Shown here: piece by piece, positions 55,009 through 63,681 of the stretch
How positions within the stretch are numbered: position 1 is the stretch's first letter
Layout: each line of letters starts with the position of its first letter
NCBI GenBank assembly: GCA_016716505.1
Contig: JADJWF010000001.1
Coordinates: 620,001-684,000 of the forward strand
Direction: 5' to 3'
DNA from: Verrucomicrobiota bacterium
GTDB lineage: Bacteria; Verrucomicrobiota; Verrucomicrobiia; Limisphaerales; J093
DNA: 64,000 bases
Notes under the pieces: generated by a model
Told to the model about the DNA's origin: nothing
Databases searched by the model: none
What the model saw: the letters and a program-made list of their open reading frames with translations, nothing else
Translations under genes and position numbers: made by a program

Positions 55009-55130
55009 ACCGCCAACAGGGTGAGTCGGCTGCGTGGGAGCCGGTTTGTCAGCCGACTGGGCGCAGGCTCCGGGAAACCTGGCTCGCAGGGTGGGCCTAA
55101 AGCCGGCGCAGATCGAGCGTGAAGGGGAAG

Positions 55131-55667
55131 TCAGGGCTGGCGGGAGCCGGTCGCGGCCGGATTGGCCCGGGGGGGGTGGCCTTCCCGAAAGAAGCGCGCC
55201 AGACGACGGCTCTCCCCTTCATAGGCGTTGACGGGAAACGTGTCGTAGTTGCGCCCGTCCGGATGCATAACGTGGTAGGTGCAGCCGCCGAGACTCCGTC
55301 GGTTCCAGGTGTCCACGAGGTCGAAAACCAGCGGGGTATGCACGCCGATGGTCGGATGCAGGCAACTGGGAGGCTGCCAGGCGCGATAGCGCACCCCGGC
55401 CACGTATTCGCTGTTCGTGCCGGTCGGGTGGAGCGGTAGAGCGGTGCCGCCCACGCAGACGACATGCCTCCCGCCCATCAGGCCGCGGACTTTCACCTCG
55501 AGTCGCTCGAGGCTGGAATCCACAAAGCGGACGGTTCTGCCCGGTCCCGGTTCCTCACCCAAGACGTGCCACGGCTCCAGGGCCAGGCGCAGTTCCAGTC
55601 GCAGCCCGGCGACATCGAGGTGGCCAATCTGAGGGAAGCGGAATTCAAAGTCCGGCGCAAACCACGC
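55131..55667 (-). pseudogene. C-terminal remnant of DUF2126/transglutaminase-like protein
   Basis: In the frame above the stop at 55131 the sequence reads AWFAPDFEFRFPQIGHLDVA, then LALEPWHVLGEE, SSLERLEVKVRGLMGGRHVV, YVAGVRYRAWQPPSCLHPTI and YDTFPVNAYEGESRRLARFF. This is the well-conserved last 180 residues of the large (about 1100 residue) DUF2126 protein usually paired with a transglutaminase-like enzyme and a circularly permuted ATP-grasp. Everything upstream is missing: at 55661-55668 the frame joins, out of register, to the beginning of an ATP-grasp gene. Junction microhomology GCGTGGT is visible. A deletion product. Confidence 0.85.
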
Positions 55668-56016
55668 CGGCCTTCAGGATCCGCTGTTCGTGGTACGGGT
55701 CGTTGATGAAAAGGTTGAGCGCCTCGATGCGCTGCTTGAGACCCTTCTCCAGCCGGGACCATTCCGTGCTGGAGACGATCCGCGGGACGATGTCGAAGGG
55801 AAAGATCTTCTCCGTGCCGGCCTGTTCCCCGTACACGTTGAACGTGATGCCCATCTGGAGCAGGGCACGCTCGGCTGCCGCCTGCCGGGCCTCGATTTCG
55901 CCCGGCGGCAGACCTTCCATGGCCGCCACCAAGGTCCGCCCCAACGGGCGTGGACGTCCCGCTTCGGTGAACAACTCGTCGAAGAACTCACCGGTCTCGT
56001 ATCCGGAGAAGGTCAT
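55645..56016 (-). pseudogene. N-terminal remnant of circularly permuted type 2 ATP-grasp protein
   Basis: From the ATG at 56016: MTFSGYETGEFFDELFTEAG, EARQAAAERALLQMGITFNV, YGEQAGTEKIFPFDIVPRIV, SSTEWSRLEKGLKQRIEALN, LFINDPYHEQRILKAGV. These are the first 118 or so residues of the DUF404/407 ATP-grasp family (about 480 residues). The frame then hits a stop two residues after the junction with the DUF2126 fragment. The ATP-binding core is lost, so it cannot be active. The gene order (ATP-grasp first, DUF2126 later) is that of the known operon, so one deletion removed the intervening genes. Confidence 0.85.
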
Positions 56017-56303
56017 GTTTGGGCCACGGTCGCCAACGGTCGCCCGCCGGCCGGGCGATGTTTTTCGGACCGGCAAAGCCAACGGTCATGCCACGCGTGG
56101 AGACAGAGCCGAAACGCCCGGACCTGAGAACACCAGCGCGATCTCACCTCGCTTGGAATTGCTGGCCGCGGGCGTGATTCCAGCAACCCGCATTCGCGGT
56201 TGAGAATGCGGCTCGTGCGCCGGGCGGGTCGGGCGGGGTGGTCATTCTTGTCCACACCGGCCAATCTGGAGCAGACTGGTCCCATGCGGGAAGGCAAGGA
56301 CGT

Positions 56304-56714
56304 ATGCGCGCGCTGACCAACGATTATCGCGCGTTGCAGGTGATCAATCTGGATCCTTGGAGCGGCAAACCCGGTCCCTATCTGGTCGTTCAGGAGGGCG
56401 TGGCGCCGGATGATGCAGAGGCCCGGGAGGCCACCTTCGTACTTCGGCCGGACGGTTGCTGGGTGGACATCAACGCCTATCTGGGCGAGGGCCATCTGGA
56501 TGGCCTCGAAGCGGCGCTCTTTCAGAGCCTCGCGCAGGTGCGGGCGTTGTTGGATCGGTTGCCGCTGGAGCCGCGCGTGGAGGAACTGCCCATCAACGAA
56601 GAGGGCCTCGCGACGTTCCTTTCGCAGCATCCCCGGGGCACGACCCGCCAGCATCTGCGCGCGTGGGTGCAGGCGTACGAGGCGCGTCGTGATTCCCAGC
56701 GTCAACGCCATTGA
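56304..56714 (+). CDS. Hypothetical protein, 136 residues
   Basis: Starts at the ATG at 56304, which has AAGGA 4 bp upstream; the frame is open back to 56238 without better context. No family recognised. It has a compact acidic, mixed alpha/beta look: RALQVINLDPWSGKPGPYLV, FVLRPDGCWVDINAYLGE, LPLEPRVEELPINEEGLATF, LRAWVQAYEARR. No membrane helix or Cys cluster. Isolated, divergent from the ATP-grasp remnant. Moderate confidence that it is expressed, because composition and codon usage resemble neighbouring genes. Confidence 0.55.
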   Translation: MRALTNDYRALQVINLDPWSGKPGPYLVVQEGVAPDDAEAREATFVLRPDGCWVDINAYLGEGHLDGLEAALFQSLAQVRALLDRLPLEPRVEELPINEEGLATFLSQHPRGTTRQHLRAWVQAYEARRDSQRQRH

Positions 56715-57100
56715 CCGCGCTTGAGCGGATTCTTGCCGCTCGCCGGCTCCTTCTCCGCGCTGGCAAGCCATCCACGCGGCGTCAGTCAGGGTTCGTCCCT
56801 TTCCATCGTACTTTCTCCGAACACTCCGCAGAACGTCTGTGAACTGCCGCGAGCGAGCGACAGAAGCGATCACTGGGGGCAGGACGGCGGCGTAACCGGC
56901 GAGGCCGCAGAACCGTTCATCTGTGGCCGCCCAAAGCGCCATCGGTCCGGGGGAACCGACCACGACCGCCCCTTCGAAGAATCCGGTCCAGCGGCCGCCG
57001 CTCGGACTCGCTTCTCAGTAGCAGGCGATCAGGAAATGCTCGCGGTCCCTGAACTCAGTCAACTTAGGCGCTTCCAAGCCGGAGTACGGCTGCGGCTGGC
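56715..57100. other. Intergenic region, 386 bp
   Basis: Between the 56304 hypothetical gene and the stop of lutC. I see no conserved coding sequence or strong hairpin. Nothing supportable. Confidence 0.4.
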
Positions 57101-57784
57101 TCACACGCAGAGGATGGTCAACTTCTTCGGCCCGTGGGCGCCCAAGACCAGGATGCGCTCGATGTCGCCCGTCCGGCTCGGGCCCGTGATGAAAGAAATC
57201 ATGCTCGGGTAGTCTGCCCCGTACCGCTCTTTGAGCGTCGCGAATGCCGCTGGCAGATCCGGCACCAATTGATCCCGCGTGGCGAGCACCACGTGGTGGG
57301 GCGGCAGAACGTTCAGCGCCCGCCCACCGCCCGTGCGTGTGCTCACGACCACGGTGCCGGTCTGGGCCACGAGCGCATCGCAAGCAGTGATACCGGCAGC
57401 GCAGCGTTCCAACTCGTGTTTGTCGTAACCGCCCTCCGTCCACAGCACGGGCAGCCCGAGGCTGGTGACCGCCCTTTCGGTCTGCGGGCCGCGGTGACTC
57501 GCGATGCGCGACCACCCTTCCGCTTCGCGGAGCCGGGCCAGTTCCGCGGTCGCTTCGTCTGCATCACGGCAGAGTTTGAAATCGGCACGCAACTCCGCGC
57601 AGTTCCGCGCGAACAGGGCCACCTGCTCGTCGAAGCTGGAACTCACCGGGGGCAGCACCTCACGCCGTTCCGCCACCGTGGGCAGCGCCGTCTTCCCCTC
57701 GGTGACACCGTGCGAGCCGGGGCGGCGGGCCGGGAAGCGCAGCGCCTCCCGGATGCGACCAAGGATGTTCTCGCGCTCATTCAT
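57101..57784 (-). CDS. lutC: Lactate utilization protein C (LutC family)
   Basis: 227 residues of the DUF162/LUD family. LutC, with LutA and LutB, oxidises L-lactate to pyruvate. Seen: NILGRIREALR, WSRIASHRGPQTERAVTSLG, AGITACDALVAQTGTVVVST, GGGRALNVLPPHHVVLATRD, PSMISFITGPSRTGDIERIL, and VLGAHGPKKLTILC at the end, all family signatures. The ATG at 57784 is confirmed by the ATGA overlap with the stop of lutB (57781-57783). Confidence 0.92.
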   Translation of the reverse strand: MNERENILGRIREALRFPARRPGSHGVTEGKTALPTVAERREVLPPVSSSFDEQVALFARNCAELRADFKLCRDADEATAELARLREAEGWSRIASHRGPQTERAVTSLGLPVLWTEGGYDKHELERCAAGITACDALVAQTGTVVVSTRTGGGRALNVLPPHHVVLATRDQLVPDLPAAFATLKERYGADYPSMISFITGPSRTGDIERILVLGAHGPKKLTILCV

Positions 57785-59223
57785 GGTTTTGCGGCGTTTC
57801 TTGCGTCGCCCGCCTCTGCGCTCCCATTTTGCCGCGCCCGCCACCACTCCCGGAAGGTTTGCGGCGCAATGGGCGGGAGGTCCCGCGTCCGGGTCCAGGC
57901 GTACGCCGGGTCAAGCCGGGTTCCCAGCACCAGCCGATGAAAAACCTGCCCCACGCGCCCGCCTTTCGTCACCAGCCAGCGCCAGAGCAATTGGGAGTTG
58001 GCGACCGGCGCAAAGAGTTTGAACGCGAGCTTTTGCCACCAACTGGGTTTCACTCGCGAAGCGTTGCGGCGGTTCTGCAACAGGTGGTGCGCCAGATCAA
58101 TCTTCACCGGGCAGGTCTCGGTGCAGGCGCCGCAAAGTGACGAGGCGTAGCTCAGGTGCTTCCAGTCCGGCAGGCCCCGCAGATTGGGCGTGATGACCGA
58201 GCCGATCGGGCCGGAGTAGGTGGTGCCGTAGGTGTGGCCACCCACGTTGCGGAAGATGGGGCACACGTTCAGACACGCGCCACAACGGATGCAGTGGAGC
58301 GCGTCCCGTTGCTCGGCGTCGGCCAGGTACGCCGTGCGCCCGTTGTCGAGCAGGACGACGTGATACTCCTCCGGGCCGTCGGGCTCGCCGGGTTGGCGTG
58401 GCCCGCCGTAGAGCGTGTTGTAACCGCTCAGCAACTGGCCGGCACCCGCCACCGACAGCATCGGCAACAGCAGGGCCAGATCCTCCAGCCGGGGCACGAT
58501 TTTCTCGATGCCGAGCAAGGTGATCATGGTCTTCGGCAGCGCGGCGGTCAGCCGCGCGTTGCCCTCATTCTCGGTGATCGAGATCATGCCCGTCTCCGCC
58601 ACCGCAAAGTTCGCGCCCGTGATGCCGGCGTCCGCCTCCACGTACTTCTGCCGCAGGACGCGGCGGGCGACCATGGTGAGCTCCTCCGGGTTGTCCGACG
58701 GCGCGTCGTGCAGCCGGGTCTCGAAGGTGTCCTTGATTTCGCCGCGCGTCAGGTGCATCGCCGGGAAGACGATGTGATACGGCGGCTCCTGGCGGAGCTG
58801 GACAATGAACTCGCCGAGGTCCGACTCGACAACCGTGAAGCCCGCCCGCTCCAGGTCCTCGTTCAGGTGAATCTCCTCGGCCGTCATGGCCTTCGACTTC
58901 ACCACCGTCCGCGCGCCGCGCGCTGCGAGAATGCCGCGGATGAGGTCGCGCGCCTGCCGTGCGCTGGAGGCCCAGTGAACCCGGGTGCCGCGCGCCTCAA
59001 GCTGGCGCACGAACTGGTCGAGGTACTGATCGAGGTGATTGATCGCTTCCCATTTCGTGTCGGCCGCCAACTGACGGGCGCGCTCCCAATCGCGGAACCG
59101 CGCCTTCATCTCATCGCGCTTGACCTCGTATTTGCCCAACGCGGTCTGAATCAGTCCGCGGTGGCGAAGGTCTGCGCTCAAGCGCGTCGCGTCCCGGACG
59201 AACTGTTTGGCTGCGGTGTTCAT
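57781..59223 (-). CDS. lutB: Iron-sulfur lactate utilization protein LutB
   Basis: 480 residues. LutB carries the LUD domain and ferredoxin-type clusters of the lactate oxidase complex. Two [4Fe-4S] motifs: CIRCGACLNVCPIFRNVGGH (with Cys triplet plus a later Cys) and SLCGACTETCPVKIDLAHHL. The LUD part has GILAARGARTVVKSKAMTAE, ANFAVAETGMISITENEGNA and TMITLLGIEKIVPRLEDLAL. Starts at the ATG at 59223, which overlaps the TGA of lutA (ATGA); ends with an ATGA overlap with lutC. Translational coupling is therefore likely. Confidence 0.95.
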   Translation of the reverse strand: MNTAAKQFVRDATRLSADLRHRGLIQTALGKYEVKRDEMKARFRDWERARQLAADTKWEAINHLDQYLDQFVRQLEARGTRVHWASSARQARDLIRGILAARGARTVVKSKAMTAEEIHLNEDLERAGFTVVESDLGEFIVQLRQEPPYHIVFPAMHLTRGEIKDTFETRLHDAPSDNPEELTMVARRVLRQKYVEADAGITGANFAVAETGMISITENEGNARLTAALPKTMITLLGIEKIVPRLEDLALLLPMLSVAGAGQLLSGYNTLYGGPRQPGEPDGPEEYHVVLLDNGRTAYLADAEQRDALHCIRCGACLNVCPIFRNVGGHTYGTTYSGPIGSVITPNLRGLPDWKHLSYASSLCGACTETCPVKIDLAHHLLQNRRNASRVKPSWWQKLAFKLFAPVANSQLLWRWLVTKGGRVGQVFHRLVLGTRLDPAYAWTRTRDLPPIAPQTFREWWRARQNGSAEAGDARNAAKP

Positions 59224-59933
59224 GAGGCGGCGAGAATCTCGGCGAGATGGATCGTCTTCAACGGGAGCTTCCGGCGGTCAATGAGGCCCTGCAGATGCAT
59301 GAGGCAGCTCGAGTCGCTGGACACGATGTACTCGGCCTTGGTTTCCAGCGCGGCGTCGCATTTCACCTCGCCCATCGCGGTGGAAATCATCGGAAACTTG
59401 GCGGAGAAGGTCCCGCCGAAACCGCAGCAAACCGGCTGCTTCATCTCGATCAACTCGAGGTCCCGCACGCCCGCCATGAGTTTGCGGGGGGCCGCGTGAA
59501 TGTGCATCTCCCGCAAGCTGTGGCAGCCGTCGTGGTAGGTGACCTTGTGGGGGAAGCGGGCTCCCAGATCCGTGACGCCCAGCCGATCCACCAGGAATTG
59601 AGAGAACTCAAAGCATCGGGACGCCACCCCCCGCGCGGTGGCTTCGAGCGGCGTGCCGGCGAACAGGTCCGGGTAGAAGACCTTCATCATGGCGCCGCAC
59701 GAGCCGCTGGCGATGACCACCACCTCGGCGGATTTCAACTGCTCAACCACCTTCGCGGCCACGGCGCGGCTTTCGTCCCAGTAGCCCGTGTTAAACGCCG
59801 GCTGTCCGCAGCACGCCGGGCTGTCCGGACAAACGACCCGGTGCCCCAGCCGCTCGAGGATCCGCACCATCGCCATTCCCACCTGCGGATACAGGAGGTC
59901 CACGAAGCAGGGAATGAAGAGCGTGACGGTCAT
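59220..59933 (-). CDS. lutA: Lactate utilization protein LutA (cysteine-rich)
   Basis: 237 residues of the CCG-domain (DUF224) family. Two cysteine-rich modules: SPACCGQPAFNTGYWDESR, then YHDGCHSLREMHIHAAPRKL and KQPVCCGFGGTFSAKFP, the CX(n)CCGx pattern for a non-cubane FeS cluster. Start at the ATG at 59933 (MTVTLFIPCFVDLLYPQVGM), which is the usual LutA N-terminus; the frame is open to 60077 but unlike the family. Operon order lutA-lutB-lutC in the minus direction, with overlaps of 4 bp. A hairpin at 60063-60089 isolates it from the upstream genes. Confidence 0.95.
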   Translation of the reverse strand: MTVTLFIPCFVDLLYPQVGMAMVRILERLGHRVVCPDSPACCGQPAFNTGYWDESRAVAAKVVEQLKSAEVVVIASGSCGAMMKVFYPDLFAGTPLEATARGVASRCFEFSQFLVDRLGVTDLGARFPHKVTYHDGCHSLREMHIHAAPRKLMAGVRDLELIEMKQPVCCGFGGTFSAKFPMISTAMGEVKCDAALETKAEYIVSSDSSCLMHLQGLIDRRKLPLKTIHLAEILAAS

Positions 59934-60062
59934 AGTTCCCCGCGGAGACTGCCGCGCCGTTGTCCGGGCGTGAAATGAAATTTCGAGTTGGTTGCCGCCC
60001 TTCGGGGAGGCGCGGGAGTGAAGAGCGGCTGCTTCACGAATTGCCCGGTCGAACCAATGGAA

Positions 60063-60089
60063 AGGGGGTCGGGACAAGCCCGACCCCCT
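60063..60089 (-). terminator. Hairpin terminator after the PA14-like remnant
   Basis: An 11-bp perfect stem AGGGGGTCGGG-acaag-CCCGACCCCCT lies 28 bp after the stop at 60117 on the minus strand, followed by TTT. A good terminator candidate and a barrier before lutA. Confidence 0.7.
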
Positions 60090-60116
60090 GCCATTCCATG
60101 ACGCGACAGCGCCGAC

Positions 60117-60766
60117 TTACTGGCGCAGACGCCAATAGGTGTTCCGGGTGGGTGTGACGGTGTACGGAGACGACGCGGTCACATTCTGCCAAGCGCCAGT
60201 GACTGCGGGCGCCGACTGCAAGGTTCCGCCACCCGTCCACTCGATGGTGACAGAGCCGTTCGCGTTCTTCTGAATCCTCGTGAACTGCGGCGGAGCCGTT
60301 GGCTTGTTGGGTGCCGTGCCCGCCCGGTAGGCGCGATAGCCGCCATTGTCGGGGTCGTTGATCAGGACCTTCGTCCCGTCGGCCATTACCGAGAAGAACT
60401 CGATGTTCCCATCGCCACCGCCGTCCTGGTAGATGATTCGGATCGGGTAGATGCCGGCTTCCTGGACAAGCACCTCGAAGATGGTATCGGAAGCACCGCG
60501 CCCGCCGTCGAACTGTCCCAGGATCACGCCGTCCTCGGGCTTGTTAATGTACCCGGCCTGCGCGCGGAATCCGTCGTCACTGTAGACGCCCAGCCGCAAC
60601 CAGCCTGCCGGCAGTTGGACAAACGTGATGATTTCGGCGTTGATGCCGTCGTCGGACAAGGTCGTGCCCGGAATACCCGGCATTTGGTCGTCTGGCGCGA
60701 AGTTGCCCCGGAAATCACCGCCGTATTGGCTGAGGTTCAGCACGCCCGGAATCTCGAAACGAGGCG
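60117..60766 (-). pseudogene. C-terminal remnant of a PA14-like surface protein with C-terminal module
   Basis: The frame above the stop at 60117 starts around 60766 with RFEIPGVLNLSQYGGDFRGN, PGIPGTTLSDDGINAEIITF, VQLPAGWLRLGVYSDDGFRA, GGRGASDTIFEVLVQEAGIY, NIEFFSVMADGTKVLINDPD, the PA14-like sugar-binding pattern frequent in this phylum. A tail with the shared C-terminal module follows (GTLQSAPAVTGAWQNV, NTYWRLRQ). No signal peptide or N-terminal part. It is joined, out of frame, to the FG-GAP remnant upstream. So it is the last third of a larger protein. Confidence 0.75.
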
Positions 60767-61221
60767 GTGGCTTCGTTGCGGTACAGGCTGGCCACCGAAT
60801 TCAAGTTGTTGACGACAACATCCAGGTCGCCGTCGTTATCCAGATCGCCCAACGCCATCCCGTACGAAATCCCGGGCTGATTGAACCCCCAAACGTCGCC
60901 CGCCGGCTCGAAGGTGCCGTCGCGACGATTGCGGAAGGCCGCGTTCGGCGTCGGCCAACCGGGATGAAACTGGCGAAACCGTTTTTGCTGCTCGAACGTG
61001 AGCCGTTTGGTTCGGAGCTGGTCGTGGCTGTCTTGGTCCATCACGTCGAACTCGAAGCCATTGGTGATCAACAGGTCCTCATAGCCATCGAGGTCCACGT
61101 CCACGAACGCCGGGCACCAGGACCAGTCCGAGGCGGCCACGCCCGCCAGCAGCGCCGCTTCTGCAAAGGTCCCGTCTGGCCGGGCAACCAGCTTCCCGTC
61201 CTCCTGCCCGGCTGGCCGGCG
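60715..61221 (-). pseudogene. Internal remnant of an FG-GAP/VCBS (ASPIC-UnbV-like) repeat protein
   Basis: After an in-frame TGA at 61222-61224 the frame reads GKLVARPDGTFAEAALLAGV, DWSWCPAFVDVDLDGYEDLL, FEFDVMDQDSHDQLRTKRLT, GDVWGFNQPGISYGMALGDL, DNDGDLDVVVNNLNSVASLY, which are the FG-GAP/VCBS metal-binding loops of ASPIC/UnbV proteins. It then leaves its natural sequence near 60765 (after YRNEA) and ends at 60715 in the wrong frame of the next remnant. Both ends are lost. Two unrelated genes are thus fused by deletion. Confidence 0.78.
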
Positions 61222-61347
61222 TCACCTGAGATTCAGTTCTGTCTGGGACGTTCCGTGTGTGGCCACGGCCACCGTTGCAGGGGGACGCCCAGGCGGTCCC
61301 CCCCGTTCGTTGACGTCGCCCGGCGATGGTTGCACGTTGCCGGTGCC

Positions 61348-61575
61348 ATGACGTTAAAGACGTTGCGGGAAATTCGGGACAGCACTCCGTTTCAGCCATT
61401 CGATATTCATCTGGCGGACGGCCGCGTCCTGCCGGTGGTCACGACCGACCACCTGCTGTTCCTCCCCAACAATCCCGAGTTTATCGTCGTGTTGCCAGAC
61501 GGCGGTTTTCGCATCGTGGATCCGGCCCAAGTGGTCAGCGTGGGCCGGGGGCGGACGACCGCCGGGACGGCTTGA
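61348..61575 (+). CDS. Small conserved protein, 75 residues
   Basis: MTLKTLREIRDSTPFQPFDI and HLADGRVLPVVTTDHLLFLP, ending DGGFRIVDPAQVVSVGRG. It resembles a short family, common in Planctomycetes and Verrucomicrobia, with an N-terminal helix followed by FRPF-x-IHLADGR and a beta-hairpin; no function is known. The ATG at 61348 sits inside a longer frame (60625-61575) whose upstream part is not supported. Single gene between the FG-GAP remnant and the radical SAM gene (20 bp from its stop, convergent). Confidence 0.7.
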   Translation: MTLKTLREIRDSTPFQPFDIHLADGRVLPVVTTDHLLFLPNNPEFIVVLPDGGFRIVDPAQVVSVGRGRTTAGTA

Positions 61576-61595
61576 CGCGCCCCCCGCGGGCCGGA

Positions 61596-62468
61596 CTACG
61601 GAAAGGTCCTCACGATGAGTCCCGTCTGCTCGCGGATGCGCGCCGCCATCGCCTCCAACTCCGCGGGGTCGAGTTTCGTCGCCCACGGCTCCGGCGTCGG
61701 GCGAGCGATCGTGTAGGCGTGGACCTCCTTGATCCGTCCGCCGGCCAGCACGATGCCGCTCAGCCGCGCACAGTAGGCGTCCAACTCCCCGGGGGCCATT
61801 GCCTCGCCATGCATCCGCAGGAACAGACTCTGGATGACGATCGGCCGGACCCGCGCCGTGGCGTGGAGGTTGCGCAGGATGCGGTCGAAGCGGACATGCG
61901 ACCGATTGACCTGCCGGTAGTACTCTTCCGAGCCGGCGTCAAGCTTGCCCCAGATTTCGCCGTTATTGGCATCGAGAATCTCGAGGCCGCGGCGCACGTC
62001 GGCTTTGTCGAGACCGGCCGCGTCCGTGATCAAAACGAGCTTCGTGTCGTCCAGCCCTTCCGCGCGGCGCACGTCTGCCGCCACCTGAACGCAGGCGGCG
62101 AAATTCGGGATCATCGTCGGTTCGCCATCGCCGCTGAACGCGAGGTCCTTGATCTGCCGCGCCCAATCGGCGGCATCCCGGAACTTTTCGATCCCGGCGA
62201 GCTCGCCCGCCTTGGCGGCGCGCACGATGGCGAACAACTCCGCGCGAAGCCGGTCCGGGTCCACCGGGCCGGCTTTGCCGGGGGTGCGCCGATCCACCTC
62301 GCAGTACACGCAGTCGAAGTTGCAGCGCTTGTCGGGGTTCAGATTGATGCCCAGCGACAGACCGCCGGAGCGTCGCGAGATGACCGGGTACACGTAAGTG
62401 AACTCCGCGAAGGTGCGGGAGTGATCGCGCACGGCCGCCATGGCACTGGTGGGTGAGTCTTCTGGCAC
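61596..62468 (-). CDS. Radical SAM protein
   Basis: 290 residues. The radical SAM cluster motif is CNFDCVYC (Cys49, Cys53, Cys56, CX3CX2C), preceded by RRSGGLSLGINLNPDK. Then LAFSGDGEPTMIPNFAACVQ (GGEPT-like SAM-binding motif), KLVLITDAAGLDKADVRRGL, GEIWGKLDAGSEEYYRQVNR and VIQSLFLRMHGEAMAPGELD, EVHAYTIARPTPEPWATKL. This is the family often annotated as 'radical SAM protein' (COG0731-like, related to wybutosine-type enzymes); the substrate is unknown. Overlaps nothing; 78 bp before it lies the stop of ruvB. Confidence 0.9.
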   Translation of the reverse strand: MPEDSPTSAMAAVRDHSRTFAEFTYVYPVISRRSGGLSLGINLNPDKRCNFDCVYCEVDRRTPGKAGPVDPDRLRAELFAIVRAAKAGELAGIEKFRDAADWARQIKDLAFSGDGEPTMIPNFAACVQVAADVRRAEGLDDTKLVLITDAAGLDKADVRRGLEILDANNGEIWGKLDAGSEEYYRQVNRSHVRFDRILRNLHATARVRPIVIQSLFLRMHGEAMAPGELDAYCARLSGIVLAGGRIKEVHAYTIARPTPEPWATKLDPAELEAMAARIREQTGLIVRTFP

Positions 62469-62546
62469 GTTGGGAATCTAGATTTCCGCCGACGGGGAGC
62501 AAGGCCACGGCTTTTGAATGGGACGGCAGACCCGCTGGCTGCGACT

Positions 62547-63566
62547 TCAAAACAGCCGCGGCTGCCCCCCCTGAACCGGCTTGAGGCCCAGCTTGCGGTA
62601 GCTGAGTTCGGTGGCCACCCGTCCCTGCGGCGTGCGCTTGAGGTAGCCTTCCATGATCAGATAGGGCTCGTACACTTCCTCAAGGGTGTCCGCCTCCTCG
62701 CCCACGGCCACCGCCAGCGAGCCCACCCCCACCGGGCCTCCCCCAAACTTCACGATGACCGTTTCGAGGATGCGCTTGTCCATCTCGTCGAGGCCGTTCT
62801 CGTCAATTTCGAGGATGGCCAGCGCTTTGTCGGCCACGGCAGCAGTGATGCGGCCGTCATGCCGCACCTGGGCGTAGTCCCGGACGCGCCGGAGCAGATT
62901 GTTGGCGATGCGCGGCGTTCCCCGGCTGCGCCGCGCGATCTCCAGCGCCCCGGTCTCCTCGATCTCGAGATTCAACAGCCGGGCGGACCGGAGCACAATG
63001 GCCTGCAGTTGTTCGGCCGAGTAATAGTCCAGCCGCTCACGCATTGGGAAGCGCGTGAGCAACGGCGCCGTCAGCAGACCGCTGCGGGTGGTCGCGCCGA
63101 TCAACGTGAAACGCGGCAGCGCCAGGCGAACGCTGCGGGCGTTGGGGCCCTGGTCAATGATGATGTCCAGCTTGAAGTCCTCCATCGCCGGATACAGGTA
63201 CTCCTCGATGGTCTTTTGCAGGCGGTGGATTTCGTCTATGAACAGCACGTCGCCCGCCTCGAGATTGGTCAACAGACCGGCGAGATCGCCCGCCTTCTCA
63301 ATGGTGGGGCCGCTGGTGGACTTGAGGTCCGCCCCCATGGCCTTGGCAATGATATTGGCCAGCGTCGTCTTGCCGAGGCCCGGCGGACCGCTGAGCAGGA
63401 TATGGTCCAGCGCCTCGCCGCGCTGACGCGCCGCCTGCACGGCGATTTCCAGCCGTTCGCGCACCTTCGCCTGGCCCGTGAACTCGGCAAACAACGACGG
63501 CCGCAGCGTCATTTCGAGCGCGGTGTCGGGTTTGCTCAGGGTGCCGGAAATCAGGCGTTCCGCCAT
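62547..63566 (-). CDS. ruvB: Holliday junction branch migration DNA helicase RuvB
   Basis: 339 residues. RuvB is the AAA+ motor of the RuvABC resolvasome. Walker A GPPGLGKT (60-67), Walker B VLFIDEIH (Asp111, Glu112), sensor/pore PAMEDFKLDIIIDQGPNARS, arginine finger region LTRFPMRERLDYYSAEQLQA, and C-terminal winged helix (EADTLEEVYEPYLIMEGYLK, RTPQGRVATELSYRKLGL). Standard length and all motifs intact. ruvA and ruvC are not in the window. Divergent from the alcohol dehydrogenase on the plus strand (116 bp between the starts). Confidence 0.98.
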   Translation of the reverse strand: MAERLISGTLSKPDTALEMTLRPSLFAEFTGQAKVRERLEIAVQAARQRGEALDHILLSGPPGLGKTTLANIIAKAMGADLKSTSGPTIEKAGDLAGLLTNLEAGDVLFIDEIHRLQKTIEEYLYPAMEDFKLDIIIDQGPNARSVRLALPRFTLIGATTRSGLLTAPLLTRFPMRERLDYYSAEQLQAIVLRSARLLNLEIEETGALEIARRSRGTPRIANNLLRRVRDYAQVRHDGRITAAVADKALAILEIDENGLDEMDKRILETVIVKFGGGPVGVGSLAVAVGEEADTLEEVYEPYLIMEGYLKRTPQGRVATELSYRKLGLKPVQGGQPRLF

Positions 63567-63681
63567 GAGCGGTGAGGATGGGAAACGCCGCCGGGGCGAA
63601 CAAGGCGAAAGCGGCTCTCCCTGGGCGCTTCATCACTTTCCGGGCTTTCGCTCCGGCGCGCGTTCCCGTATCCACCGGCGC

